Origin: Arthrobacter sp. MAHUQ-56
Lineage (GTDB): Bacteria; Actinomycetota; Actinomycetes; Actinomycetales; Micrococcaceae
Direction of reading: 5' to 3'
DNA length: 64,000 nt
NCBI RefSeq assembly: GCF_019710585.1
Contig: NZ_JAIFZQ010000016.1
Location: 1-64,000, forward strand
Shown here: one piece after another, positions 18,325-27,401 of the stretch
How positions within the stretch are numbered: the stretch's first letter is position 1
How the letters are laid out: every line of letters begins with the position of its first letter
Program-made: the position numbers and the translations under genes
Notes under the pieces: model-generated
The model's database searches: none
Told to the model about the DNA's origin: nothing
What the model saw: only the letters and a program-made list of their open reading frames with translations

Positions 18325-19686
18325 GAGGCTGAGCGCCTCCGTCAGGTGTTCCACCTCCCGGACTGAGAATCCGGCAGGCACCGGTCCGGGGCCGTTGTGG
18401 CTCGCCGGCACCACGGCGTGCGTGAACCCAAGCCGGTGGGCCTCCTGGATGCGCTGGTTGATGCCGGGCACGGGCCGGACTTCACCGGCGAGGCCTACCT
18501 CGCCGAAGGCGATCAACCGGACGGGCAGGGGCTTGCGGGCCTTGGCCGACGCTACTGCAAGTGCTACAGCGAGGTCGGTGGCCGGTTCGCTGAGTTTCAC
18601 CCCGCCCACCGTGGCCACGTAGGAATCGTCCTTGTGGAGCAGTGTTCCGGCCCGCTGCTGCAGGACAGCCAGCAGCATGGACACCCGTGAGCTGTCCAGG
18701 CCGCTGGTGGCGCGGCGCGGCTGCGAGTTGGGGCTTTCGGCGAGCAGCGACTGCACCTCAGCCAGCAGGGGGCGGCGCCCTTCCATGGTCACGGTGATGC
18801 AGGTTCCCGAGACCGGGTCCTTGGTGCGGCTGACGAACAGTCCGCTGGGATCGGTGAGGCCCTCGATGCCGTTCTCATTCAGGTCGAAGCAGCCGACGTC
18901 GTCCGTGGGCCCGTACCGGTTCTTCACCGCGCGGAGCAGCCGCAACCGCGAGTGCCGCTCGCCCTCGAACTGGCACACCACATCCACCAGGTGCTCCAGC
19001 AGCCGCGGACCCGCGATGGACCCGTCCTTGGTCACGTGGCCCACCAGCAGGGTGGTCATGTTGCGCCGCTTGGCGGCGGCGATGATGGAGGCCGCCACTT
19101 CGCGGACCTGCGAGACGCCGCCGGCGCTGCCGTCCACATCGGCGCTGCTGAGGGTCTGGACGGAGTCCACGATCAGCAGCCGGGGTTCAATTTTTTCCAC
19201 CTGTCCCAGCGCCTGGCCAAGATCCGTCTCGGCCGACAAGTAGAGGGATTCGGCGACGGCGTCGATCCGTTCGGCGCGCAGCTTCACCTGGGCGGCCGAC
19301 TCCTCACCCGTCACGTAGAGGACGTCCTGGGCTGTCCGGGCGAATTTGGCGGCGACGTCCAGCAGCAGCGTGGACTTGCCCACGCCTGGCTCTCCGGCCA
19401 GCAGGATGACGGCGCCCGGAACCAGGCCGCCGCCCAGTACCCGGTCCAGTTCGTCCACCCCGGTAGGGAGGAATGCGGCGGTGGTGGCGTCCACGTCGGC
19501 GATCTTCCGGGCCGGCTCCACGACCGTGGTGGCCGCCGTGGTGCGCGCCACCGCGGTGCCGGTTTCCTCAACGGTGCCCCAGGCCTGGCACTCGCCGCAG
19601 CGGCCCACCCACTTGACGGTGGTCCAGCCGCATTCGGCGCATTTGTACGCTGGCGCCTTGGACGCCCGGGAAGTCTTTGTTGCCAT
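18313..19686 (-). CDS. radA: DNA repair protein RadA
   Basis: RadA is a RecA-like ATPase that drives branch migration in homologous recombination. The protein has a C4 zinc finger (CAECGW, CGECQAWG), Walker A (AGEPGVGKSTLLL), the RadA-specific KNRYG motif (KNRFG in most) and a C-terminal Lon-like domain. I use ATG 19686, which has AGGG seven bases upstream and gives 457 residues. An ATG at 19716 would add ten residues and overlap the stop of the FUSC gene (TAATG). A 19-bp duplication sits at its stop. In many actinobacteria disA follows radA closely; here it does not. Confidence 0.95.
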   Translation of the reverse strand: MATKTSRASKAPAYKCAECGWTTVKWVGRCGECQAWGTVEETGTAVARTTAATTVVEPARKIADVDATTAAFLPTGVDELDRVLGGGLVPGAVILLAGEPGVGKSTLLLDVAAKFARTAQDVLYVTGEESAAQVKLRAERIDAVAESLYLSAETDLGQALGQVEKIEPRLLIVDSVQTLSSADVDGSAGGVSQVREVAASIIAAAKRRNMTTLLVGHVTKDGSIAGPRLLEHLVDVVCQFEGERHSRLRLLRAVKNRYGPTDDVGCFDLNENGIEGLTDPSGLFVSRTKDPVSGTCITVTMEGRRPLLAEVQSLLAESPNSQPRRATSGLDSSRVSMLLAVLQQRAGTLLHKDDSYVATVGGVKLSEPATDLAVALAVASAKARKPLPVRLIAFGEVGLAGEVRPVPGINQRIQEAHRLGFTHAVVPASHNGPGPVPAGFSVREVEHLTEALSLLIG

Positions 19687-19715
19687 GCGTTCAACCCTAG
19701 TGGCGGCCACTGACA

Positions 19716-20843
19716 TTAGAGCGCGGGCAGCACGTCCCTGGCTTCGTCCGCGTCCATGCCCGTGGCTTCCAGCAGGTCCACCATCAGCGGCCGGAACAGC
19801 ATGACCACTGTTTCGCCCTCCAGCCGCTGCACCTCCAGCAGCTTGGGATGCAGGCGCAGGGCGATCTCGCTCAGGTCCCGGCGGGCGGTGCGCAGGTGGG
19901 CGCGCCGGACGCCGTCGTGCGATTCCGCAAGGCCCAGCGACAGCTCATCGATCGCGGCAGCGGTCTCCTGCAGCACCTCCGCGATGCTGTCCGTCGCCTC
20001 GTCCGAGAGGGCGGCGTGGTTGATCGCGCTGGTAAGCCGCCGGGCGAAGACGCGGCTGTTGCGCAACGCGAGGTCGATGAAGTCCAGGGACTGCTTCAGC
20101 CGGTCCAGTTCATCACGGTGCCGGCGGTAGGCAGGGGCCAGCGTGGCCACCTCCCCGGACGCACGGAGGGACTGCCGCATGGCATCGACCAGGGGCTGGC
20201 AGTTCCTGCCGCGGATCAGCGCGTGCCAGGCCTGGGTGGAATCGCTGTTAACCAGCGCGCCCGCACATTCGCGCAGCACCTCGGCCAGTTCATGCAGCAG
20301 TTTCTGGACGTCCCGCCGCGGTTCCCGCCGCGGGTCCTTCGGCATGAGGATCGTCACCAGCAGCGCGAACAGCCCGCCTACCACGGCGTCGATGCTGCGG
20401 GTGAAAGGTCCGCCGGACGGCGCCGGCAGCAGCACCACCAGCAGTGATTGAAGGGCCAGCTGGGTAGTGAAGATGTTTCCGCTGTCCAGGAACCGGGCCA
20501 GCAGGATGGAGGTGAGAAGTACGACGGCGGCCACCCAGATGTCGCCGCCCAGCCAGTGCAGGAGCAGGTCACCCACGGCGATGCCGAGGGTGCAGCCCAG
20601 CCCCACTTCCATGACCCGCCGCAGCCGGGGTTCACGCGAGAAACCGAGGGAGATCAGCGACGACGTGGCGGCGAACAAGGGACCGGAGTGTCCCAGGACC
20701 TTATCGGCGAAGGCGTAGGCCCCCACCGCGCAGACCGTCATCTGGATGGCCGGGATGAAGGAGTTGCGGCTGCGGATCAGTCCGGTGCGTACGCGGCTGC
20801 GCAGGAATCGCCTGGTTGCTGAGAATCCTGCTTCGATGGCCAT
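19716..20843 (-). CDS. FUSC family protein (aromatic acid exporter-like membrane protein)
   Basis: This 375-residue protein starts at ATG 20843; longer in-frame starts add unlikely residues. The N-terminal half holds about six hydrophobic helices (AIQMTVCAVGAYAFADKVLG, ATSSLISLGFSREPRLRRVMEVGLGCTLGIAVGD, with the FSREPRLRRV motif typical of the group). The C-terminal half (~190-375) is cytosolic and helical. FUSC/ArAE proteins are proposed exporters of aromatic acids, but the substrate here is unknown. It is just upstream of radA on the same strand and divergent from pstS. Confidence 0.82.
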   Translation of the reverse strand: MAIEAGFSATRRFLRSRVRTGLIRSRNSFIPAIQMTVCAVGAYAFADKVLGHSGPLFAATSSLISLGFSREPRLRRVMEVGLGCTLGIAVGDLLLHWLGGDIWVAAVVLLTSILLARFLDSGNIFTTQLALQSLLVVLLPAPSGGPFTRSIDAVVGGLFALLVTILMPKDPRREPRRDVQKLLHELAEVLRECAGALVNSDSTQAWHALIRGRNCQPLVDAMRQSLRASGEVATLAPAYRRHRDELDRLKQSLDFIDLALRNSRVFARRLTSAINHAALSDEATDSIAEVLQETAAAIDELSLGLAESHDGVRRAHLRTARRDLSEIALRLHPKLLEVQRLEGETVVMLFRPLMVDLLEATGMDADEARDVLPAL

Positions 20844-20962
20844 GGGTCCAAGTCTATTCAGTGGTGGCCCGCGGCCCGGCGCCTCCACTACGGCGGCAGA
20901 TGTGATCCGCGCAATGGGAACCCGGCATTTGTCAACGAATATCCCGCCGTCGTTAATCCTCC

Positions 20963-20995
20963 GTTCACTTTGGACAGACCATCCTGTTACCTGCG
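20963..20995 (+). promoter_or_regulatory. PHO box (PhoP-binding direct repeats) upstream of pstS
   Basis: Three consecutive 11-bp units can be read: GTTCACTTTGG, ACAGACCATCC and TGTTACCTGCG. The first matches the actinobacterial PHO-box unit (GTTCACC-like) well, the others in part. A possible -10, CATAAC, begins at 20999, so the box would take the place of a -35, as in activated pst promoters. The pstS start is about 100 bases downstream. Confidence 0.65.
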
Positions 20996-21092
20996 GCCCA
21001 TAACTTGCTTGAAGGTACACAACGTACGCATCGCGCTGCAGGGTTCTCCGTCCCTGTCCCGCACCTGAATAACCCTGGAAGGGGTACATCTA

Positions 21093-22214
21093 GTGAAGGC
21101 ACTCCGCATCGGCCGCCACGCGGCTATCGCTGTTATCGCAGCCGGCGCACTCGCGCTCAGCGCCTGCGGTTCAGACAACGCCACGGGCACCAAGCCTGCC
21201 GGCGACTCAGCCTCGGCCGGCACCAAGGTCACCGGCACGCTCACCGGCATCGGCTCCTCCGCGCAGGGCGCGGCAATGGACGCCTGGAAGACCAACTTCG
21301 CTTCCGCCAACTCCGGCGCCTCCGTGCAGTACTCGCCGGATGGCTCCGGCGCCGGCCGCAAGGCGATCCTCGACGGCTCGGCCCAGTTCGCAGGCTCGGA
21401 CGCCTACCTGAAGGACGAGGAACTCGCCTCCTCCAAGACCGTCTGCGGCCCCGAAGGTGCCATCAACGTCCCGGTCTACATCTCCCCGATCGCAGTGGCT
21501 TTCAACGTCCCCGGCGTCACCGACCTGAAGCTGGATGCCACCACCGTGGCCAAGATCTTCCGTGGCCAGATCGCCAAGTGGAACGACCCCGCAATCGCTG
21601 CCCTCAACGAGGGTGTCACGCTGCCTGACCTGAAGGTCACCCCGGTGAACCGCTCCGACGACTCGGGCACCACGCAGAACTTCACGGACTACCTGGCCGC
21701 TGCCGCTCCTGAAGTCTGGACCGACAAGGCTGCCGGTGTGTGGCCCGCCAGCCTCCAGGGCGAAAACGCCAAGGGCACCTCCGGCGTGGTCAAGACCGTC
21801 ACCGACACTCCGGGCGCCGTGACGTACGCCGATGACTCCGCCGTCAGCGGCAAGCTCGGCGTTGCCCAGATCAAGGTGGGCCAGTCCTTCACCAAGATCT
21901 CCGCCGAGGCCGCTGCCAAGGCAGTGGACGCGGGCAAGCCGGTGGAAGGCCGCTCCGCCAACGACCTGTCCATCAAGCTGGACCGCAAGACCACCATCGA
22001 GGGTGCCTACCCGATCGTCCTGGTCTCCTTCCACGTTCTGTGCAGCACCTACGACAAGCAGGAGACCGTTGACCTGGTCAAGGCCTTCGAGCACTACGTA
22101 GTTTCCGAGGAGGGCCAGAAGGCTGCTGCCGACTCCGCCAAGTCGGCGCCGCTGTCTTCCGACCTCGCGGCCAAGGCTGCCAAGGCCATCGACTCGATCA
22201 AGGTCAAGTCCTAG
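21093..22214 (+). CDS. pstS: Phosphate ABC transporter substrate-binding lipoprotein
   Basis: This 373-residue protein binds phosphate outside the membrane and passes it to PstCA. GTG start with GAAGGGG upstream. The lipoprotein signal ends at LALSACGS (Cys ~26). Phosphate-contact regions are present: GIGSSAQGAAMDAW, QYSPDGSGAGRKAI, FAGSDAYL and NRSDDSGTTQNFT. It is first in pstSCAB; a hairpin after it probably lets pstS be made in excess. Confidence 0.95.
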   Translation: MKALRIGRHAAIAVIAAGALALSACGSDNATGTKPAGDSASAGTKVTGTLTGIGSSAQGAAMDAWKTNFASANSGASVQYSPDGSGAGRKAILDGSAQFAGSDAYLKDEELASSKTVCGPEGAINVPVYISPIAVAFNVPGVTDLKLDATTVAKIFRGQIAKWNDPAIAALNEGVTLPDLKVTPVNRSDDSGTTQNFTDYLAAAAPEVWTDKAAGVWPASLQGENAKGTSGVVKTVTDTPGAVTYADDSAVSGKLGVAQIKVGQSFTKISAEAAAKAVDAGKPVEGRSANDLSIKLDRKTTIEGAYPIVLVSFHVLCSTYDKQETVDLVKAFEHYVVSEEGQKAAADSAKSAPLSSDLAAKAAKAIDSIKVKS

Positions 22215-22234
22215 CCGCACCGCGAAACCAGGTT

Positions 22235-22261
22235 CCCCGCCTGCCGGAAGGCAGTGCGGGG
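22235..22261 (+). terminator. Attenuating hairpin between pstS and pstC
   Basis: CCCCGCCTGCC (22235-22245), a GGAA loop and GGCAGTGCGGGG (22250-22261) form a strong stem with one bulged T. No long T run follows, so partial termination or protection of the pstS mRNA end is more likely than a full stop. Confidence 0.55.
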
Positions 22262-22317
22262 ATCTTGGCTTTGCATCCCGCATCCGTCACACCAGTAATC
22301 GACCGAAGGGCCGTCGA

Positions 22318-23250
22318 ATGACCGCCACCCCCCTGACCAGCACCCAGGGCGCCGGGCGCGCCGGGGACAAAGTCTTTTCCGGCGCCGCGCTGGCCGCAGG
22401 CTGCCTGATCCTCGCCGTTCTTTTCGGCGTCGCACTCTTCCTGGTGGTCCAGGCCATTCCCGCGCTGACCGCTCCCGCGGACAAGATCCAGGGCGGGCAG
22501 GGCTTCTTCGCCTACATCTGGCCCATCGTGATCGGCACGCTCATCGCCGCCGTCATTGCGCTGGTGATCGCCACGCCCATCGCCATCGGGGTGGCCCTCT
22601 TCATCTCGCACTTCGCCCCCCGCAGCCTCGCCTCCGGACTCGGCTATGTCGTCGACCTGCTCGCCGCCATCCCCTCCGTGGTCTATGGCGCCTGGGGTGC
22701 GGCCTTCCTGGCCAAGGAAATTGCGCCGGCGTACGGCTGGCTTGCGGACAACATGGGCGGGCTGCCGATCTTCGAGGGCCCCGCGTCCACCACCGGCAAG
22801 ACCATCCTGACTGCGGGCATCGTCCTGGCGGTCATGGTCCTGCCCATCATCACCTCGCTGTCCCGCGAAATCTTCCTTCAGACCCCCAAGCTGCATGAAG
22901 AGGCCGCGCTGGCACTGGGTGCCACCCGCTGGGAAATGATCAAGATGGCCGTGCTGCCCTTCGCCCGCCCGGGCATCATCAGCGCCGTCATGCTGGGCCT
23001 GGGCCGCGCGCTGGGCGAGACCATGGCCGTTGCCCTGGTGCTGTCCTCCGGCGCCCTGACCGCCAGCCTGATCCAGTCAGGAAACCAGACCATCGCTGCC
23101 GAGATTGCCCTGAACTTCCCCGAAGCCAGTGGGATCAAGGTCAGCACGCTGATCGCCGCCGGCCTGGTCCTGTTCATCATCACCCTGGCAGTGAACATGA
23201 TCGCCCGCTGGGTCATCACCCGGCACAAAGAATTCTCGGGAGCCAACTAA
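22318..23250 (+). CDS. pstC: Phosphate ABC transporter permease PstC
   Basis: A 310-residue permease with six main transmembrane helices. The EAA loop that docks to PstB is clear (EEAALALGATRWEMIKMAVLPFARPGI, ~200-226). PstC/PstA form the membrane channel of the high-affinity phosphate importer. The stop TAA is followed directly by the ATG of pstA. Confidence 0.95.
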   Translation: MTATPLTSTQGAGRAGDKVFSGAALAAGCLILAVLFGVALFLVVQAIPALTAPADKIQGGQGFFAYIWPIVIGTLIAAVIALVIATPIAIGVALFISHFAPRSLASGLGYVVDLLAAIPSVVYGAWGAAFLAKEIAPAYGWLADNMGGLPIFEGPASTTGKTILTAGIVLAVMVLPIITSLSREIFLQTPKLHEEAALALGATRWEMIKMAVLPFARPGIISAVMLGLGRALGETMAVALVLSSGALTASLIQSGNQTIAAEIALNFPEASGIKVSTLIAAGLVLFIITLAVNMIARWVITRHKEFSGAN

Positions 23251-24363
23251 ATGACCTCCACGCTCACCCCGGTCCGCAGCAAGCGGTCGGCGCTGACCAA
23301 GGGCCAGCTGCCCAAGTACGCACCCTATGCCGTGCTCGGTGCAGCCCTGATCGTCGGCGCGGCCATCCTCGCCCTGATCGGCTTCAACGCCTTCGGCTGG
23401 GGCCTGGTTTCCGCGATCCTGTTCGCCATCGGCCTGGTCTCCTGGAGCGCGGCCGTTGAGGGCTCCCGCAAAGCCAAGGACAAGCTGGCCACCTGCCTGG
23501 TGGTGGGCTCGTTCCTGGTGGCACTGCTGCCCCTGGTCTCGGTGATCTGGACGGTGCTGGTCAACGGCGTGCCGGGTCTCATCAACCCCGGATTCCTCAC
23601 CAACTCGATGAACGGCGTTACCGGCGCCTACGACAACAAGGCCGTGGAGAACGGCACGCCGGTCCTGGGCGGTATCTACCACGCCCTCCTGGGCACCGTG
23701 GAGATCACCCTGCTGGCCACCGTCATCTCCGTCCCCGTGGGGCTGCTCACCGCCATCTACCTGGTGGAATACGGCCAGGGCGGCCGGCTGGCCAAGGCCA
23801 TCACGTTTTTCGTGGACGTCATGACCGGCATCCCCTCCATCGTTGCCGGCCTCTTCGCCGCCGCCTTCTTCTTCGTGGTGATGGGGCCGGGCACCAAGAC
23901 CGGTGCCGTTGCCGCCGTCGCCCTTTCGGTGCTGATGATCCCCGTGGTGGTGCGCTCCAGCGAGGAAATGCTCAGGATCGTCCCGAATGAACTGCGCGAG
24001 GCCGCCTACGCACTGGGCGTGCGCAAGTGGCGCACCATCCTCAAGGTGGTCATTCCGACGGCGATCTCCGGCATCGCGTCCGGCGTCACCCTGGCAATCG
24101 CCCGGGTCATCGGCGAAACGGCGCCCATTCTGGTCACCGCCGGCTTTGCCACCAGCATCAACTCCAACGTGTTCGGGGGGTGGATGGCATCGCTGCCTAC
24201 GTTCATTTACACCCAGATCCTCAACCCCACCTCGCCCTCCAACCCGGACCCGTCCTCGCAGCGGGCCTGGGGAGCGGCGCTGGTGCTGATCATCCTGGTC
24301 ATGCTCCTGAACCTGGTGGCACGCCTGATCGCCAGGATCTTCGCCCCCAAAACCGGCCGCTGA
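23251..24363 (+). CDS. pstA: Phosphate ABC transporter permease PstA
   Basis: At 370 residues it is longer than the ~290 of many PstA proteins because of an N-terminal part with two extra hydrophobic segments (YAVLGAALIVGAAILALIGF, LVSAILFAIGLVSW). This is common in actinobacteria. The core carries the permease domain with its EAA loop (REAAYALGVRKWRTILKVVIPTAISGI) and TGIPSIVAGLF. No gap separates it from pstC. Confidence 0.94.
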   Translation: MTSTLTPVRSKRSALTKGQLPKYAPYAVLGAALIVGAAILALIGFNAFGWGLVSAILFAIGLVSWSAAVEGSRKAKDKLATCLVVGSFLVALLPLVSVIWTVLVNGVPGLINPGFLTNSMNGVTGAYDNKAVENGTPVLGGIYHALLGTVEITLLATVISVPVGLLTAIYLVEYGQGGRLAKAITFFVDVMTGIPSIVAGLFAAAFFFVVMGPGTKTGAVAAVALSVLMIPVVVRSSEEMLRIVPNELREAAYALGVRKWRTILKVVIPTAISGIASGVTLAIARVIGETAPILVTAGFATSINSNVFGGWMASLPTFIYTQILNPTSPSNPDPSSQRAWGAALVLIILVMLLNLVARLIARIFAPKTGR

Positions 24364-24418
24364 CAGCTTCCCGCTCCGGCCCTAAACTCAATTTCTACCC
24401 AGTAAGTGAAGGAACACC

Positions 24419-25198
24419 ATGTCTAAGCGCATCGACGTCAAGGACCTGAACGTGTACTACGGCGATTTCCTCGCCGTCGAGGACGTCAGCATCAACATCG
24501 AAGCCAAGTCCGTTACCGCGTTCATTGGCCCTTCCGGCTGCGGTAAGTCCACCTTCCTGCGCACCCTGAACCGGATGCACGAGGTCATCCCCGGTGCCCG
24601 CGTGGAGGGTGAGGTCCTGCTCGACGGCGACAACCTCTACGGCCCGGGCGTGGACCCCGTTGCCGTCCGCTCGCAGATCGGCATGGTCTTCCAGCGCCCC
24701 AACCCGTTCCCCACCATGTCCATCCGTGACAACGTGCTGGCAGGGGTCAAGCTGAACAACAAGAAGATCTCCAAAGGCGAGGCCGACGTACTCGTGGAAC
24801 GCTCGCTGAAGGGCGCCAACCTCTGGAATGAGGTCAAGGACCGGCTGGAAAAGCCCGGTTCGGGCCTCTCCGGTGGGCAGCAGCAGCGGCTCTGCATCGC
24901 CCGTGCCATTGCCGTGGAACCGCAGGTCATCCTGATGGACGAGCCCTGCTCCGCCCTGGACCCCATTTCCACGCTGGCCATTGAGGACCTCATCAACGAG
25001 CTCAAGGACCAGTACACCGTGGTGATCGTGACGCACAACATGCAGCAGGCCGCCCGGGTTTCGGACAGGACGGCGTTCTTCAACATCGCCGGAACAGGCA
25101 AGCCCGGCAAGCTCATCGAGTACGGGGACACCCACACCATCTTCAGCAACCCGGTCCAGAAGGCCACCGAGGACTACGTATCGGGACGTTTCGGGTAG
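24419..25198 (+). CDS. pstB: Phosphate ABC transporter ATP-binding protein
   Basis: A 259-residue ABC ATPase. It has Walker [10 protein letters not shown] (~38-46), a Q-loop ([11 protein letters not shown], with the PNPFP typical of PstB), the signature [14 protein letters not shown] and Walker [14 protein letters not shown]. It energises PstCA. It starts 55 bases after pstA; phoU is not in this cluster. Confidence 0.96.
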   Translation: MSKRIDVKDLNVYYGDFLAVEDVSINIEAKSVTAFIGPSGCGKSTFLRTLNRMHEVIPGARVEGEVLLDGDNLYGPGVDPVAVRSQIGMVFQRPNPFPTMSIRDNVLAGVKLNNKKISKGEADVLVERSLKGANLWNEVKDRLEKPGSGLSGGQQQRLCIARAIAVEPQVILMDEPCSALDPISTLAIEDLINELKDQYTVVIVTHNMQQAARVSDRTAFFNIAGTGKPGKLIEYGDTHTIFSNPVQKATEDYVSGRFG

Positions 25199-25289
25199 GA
25201 CGAAATTCCTGCTGGTCTTAATCAATCGTATTTAGTACGCTGAACTAGATACTTTGGTAACTAGTAGTAAGCCAGCTTAGGAGCTTCCA

Positions 25290-25682
25290 ATGACGCAGAC
25301 AGCCAGCAGCCCCAGAAGCCGCCAGCTTACGGTTCACGGGCAGGCGCCCGCCATCAGGTTTCCGCACCCCGACCTTCCGGTGCAGGAATTCTGCGCCACC
25401 GGTCCCGCATCTGCGCTCCAGGACATCATGGCCGCGCCCGTGATTGAGCAGGACCCGGTGGCTCCCGGCGACGTCCTGTCCGCTGTGTGGCGGACCAGCT
25501 CCTACGTGGAAACAGTCCAGTGGGAGTTGGACTCCGCCCAGGAGTCCCTGCTGCAGGCGGTCCGCAGGGCGGCCATGAGCGGCGTGGCCCATGATGAACT
25601 GTGCGCCGCAGCCAACCTCACGCCCGAGGAACTGTCGGACGCGCTTGAAGCGCAGGCAGGTCCTGCCGCCATCGCAATCTAG
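25290..25682 (+). CDS. Hypothetical protein downstream of pstB
   Basis: A 130-residue protein I do not recognise. ATG 25290 has TTAGGAGC upstream. No signal peptide, membrane helix or known catalytic motif is seen. The second half is alpha-helical and acidic (VQWELDSAQESLLQAVRRAAMSG, NLTPEELSDALEAQAG), a little like a short helix-turn-helix or sigma-region fold, but not enough to claim one. An AT-rich segment (25210-25275) precedes it and may hold its own promoter. Confidence 0.62.
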   Translation: MTQTASSPRSRQLTVHGQAPAIRFPHPDLPVQEFCATGPASALQDIMAAPVIEQDPVAPGDVLSAVWRTSSYVETVQWELDSAQESLLQAVRRAAMSGVAHDELCAAANLTPEELSDALEAQAGPAAIAI

Positions 25683-25770
25683 GCGGCACAAGGCGGCGCG
25701 GGGACTGTTCCCGCGCACCGAAGTGCAGCCTCGCGGCGCGGGGCGGTACGCAGGCGTCGCAGACCTGCCG

Positions 25771-26178
25771 CTAGTCAGGAACTTCGAGCTGGAACCCGCA
25801 TTGGCAGCGCAGTACCCGGGTGGGCAGGCATACGGCGTTGAACCCGCCTCCGGCGTTGGCGATGCGGTAGCAAAGCCGTTCGACTTCGAAGCCGGCTTCT
25901 TCCATGGGGAAGCCGCAGTGGACGTAATCGTCGCCGAAGAGGATGACCTTGGCCATCCAGCGGACCTGGTGGAGCGCTGCGGCCACGTCTGATGCATAGG
26001 CCAGGTGTTCCTGGAACAGGTTGCAGTCATTGCAGGTATAGGACACCGTCACCAGGTCGCCGCCCGCCGTTCCGATGGCCGTGACGGCGTGGATGGTCAA
26101 CTGGTGCTCGGTTCCGCAGGTCTCGCACTGCAGCTGCCGCGGCTGCGGGAGTGGACGCCGGGAATTCGAGGGAGACAT
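25771..26178 (-). CDS. Hypothetical protein with cysteine pairs
   Basis: This 135-residue protein starts at ATG 26178, which leaves out a basic, low-complexity extension. Cysteine pairs stand out: CETCGTE (~17), CNDC (~46) and CQCGF (~128). They suggest one or two zinc-ribbon knuckles joined by a beta-rich domain (HQLTIHAVTAIGTAGGDLVTVSY). No function can be named. It lies convergent to the preceding hypothetical gene and downstream of pit. Confidence 0.65.
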   Translation of the reverse strand: MSPSNSRRPLPQPRQLQCETCGTEHQLTIHAVTAIGTAGGDLVTVSYTCNDCNLFQEHLAYASDVAAALHQVRWMAKVILFGDDYVHCGFPMEEAGFEVERLCYRIANAGGGFNAVCLPTRVLRCQCGFQLEVPD

Positions 26179-26347
26179 ACCGCCTGCTCTTTTCCGCGTT
26201 GTGCAGCGGGGCCGCCGTGAGTCTGCAGCGGCGCTGTCCGCGGCCCTGCACCCGGCGGCGGACGCACGTCCCCGGGCAACGGCGCCCAAGGGATGTACTT
26301 TCGAATCTACGTCACCGGTGTCCGGGTGTATAGGGAAGATGGTCCCG

Positions 26348-26368
26348 CCGGGAGCCGGGAGCCGGGAG
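26348..26368. repeat. Heptamer tandem repeat (CCGGGAG x3)
   Basis: CCGGGAG is repeated three times head to tail, with a partial fourth copy, about 20 bases beyond the pit stop codon. It is a simple slippage-type repeat with no visible function. Confidence 0.75.
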
Positions 26369-26389
26369 CCGGGGCCCGGAGCAGGGGTC

Positions 26390-27400
26390 CTATCCGGCGG
26401 CGGGGGAGAGGGCCAGTGCCAGCACGAAGGCCAGGGCGCATGTGGCCACCGGCGTCAGGGCCCACAGCCAGAGGATCCGTATCACCAGCAGCCGGTTGGT
26501 CACGGAGAAATGCTGGTTTTCACCGGCTCCCAGGGCTCCGGCCGTGACGGTGTGCGTGGTGGAGATCGGCCAGTGCAGTGCAATGGCGCCGACGAAGAGC
26601 ATCAGGGCGCTGAAGGTCTGCGCCACGGAACCGCGCAGCGGATCGATCCGGGTGATCCTGTAGCCGATGGTGTGCGAGATCCGCCAGCCGCCGAACAGCG
26701 TCCCGGCCGTCATCATCACTGCCGAGAGCAAAGCAACCCAGACGGGGATCCCGCCGTCGTCATAGCCCGCCGCCAGAAGTGCCAGCAGGAGCACTGCGCT
26801 GACCCGCTGCCCGTCCTGCAGGCCGTGGCCGAAGGCCACCGCGGCGGCGGCGATAGCCTGCGCCCTCCGGAAGCGCTGGTTCACCACATTGGCTTGGGTG
26901 TAGCGCGCCCCCCAGGTGGCGGGAAAGACCAGGAGGAAGGAGCCGCTGTAGGCCACCAGCGGAGACAGCACCAGCGGCAACACCACCTGGAACAGCAGCG
27001 ACTGGTCCACGCCCGCCACGCCGGGACCGCCCACGGCCAGGCTGGCCAGCCCTGCTCCCGCGAGCCCGCCCACCAGCGCATGGGTGGAGGACGCCGGGAT
27101 GCCGCGCCACCACATCAGGAGTCCCCAGCCGCAGGCGCTGGCCAGCCCTGCAACGAGGATGGTGAGGCCGCCTGCCCCGGCGGGAAGATGGATCCAGGTC
27201 TGGCTGACGGCGACGGCGAGCAGCGCGCTGAGCAGGGCACCCACGAAGTTAAAGAATGCGGCCAGCAGCACGCCCACGCTGGGGGTGAGGGCCCTGTTGC
27301 GGACGGCCAAGGCCACCGAGTTGGAGGCATCGCGGAAGCCGTTCAGGAAGGCAAACGCCGCAGCCAGCAGGACCACCGCGCCGAAAATGACTGCCGCCAT
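26390..27400 (-). CDS. pit: Inorganic phosphate transporter, PiT family
   Basis: A 336-residue permease with about 10 helices that imports metal-phosphate with protons at low affinity. The two inverted PiT signature repeats are present as FLNGFRDASNSVA (~18-30) and FGHGLQDGQ (~190), with SSTHALVGG and STTHTVTAGALGAG. The usual Asn before the Asp is replaced in both repeats (NGFRD, HGLQD); the first kind of variant is frequent in actinobacteria. It starts one base after the DUF47 gene. Confidence 0.92.
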   Translation of the reverse strand: MAAVIFGAVVLLAAAFAFLNGFRDASNSVALAVRNRALTPSVGVLLAAFFNFVGALLSALLAVAVSQTWIHLPAGAGGLTILVAGLASACGWGLLMWWRGIPASSTHALVGGLAGAGLASLAVGGPGVAGVDQSLLFQVVLPLVLSPLVAYSGSFLLVFPATWGARYTQANVVNQRFRRAQAIAAAAVAFGHGLQDGQRVSAVLLLALLAAGYDDGGIPVWVALLSAVMMTAGTLFGGWRISHTIGYRITRIDPLRGSVAQTFSALMLFVGAIALHWPISTTHTVTAGALGAGENQHFSVTNRLLVIRILWLWALTPVATCALAFVLALALSPAAG

Positions 27401-27401
27401 T

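Noticed and set aside
26348..26368. Heptamer repeat as a CRISPR or regulatory array
   Set aside because: Three short contiguous units without spacers; a simple slippage repeat.
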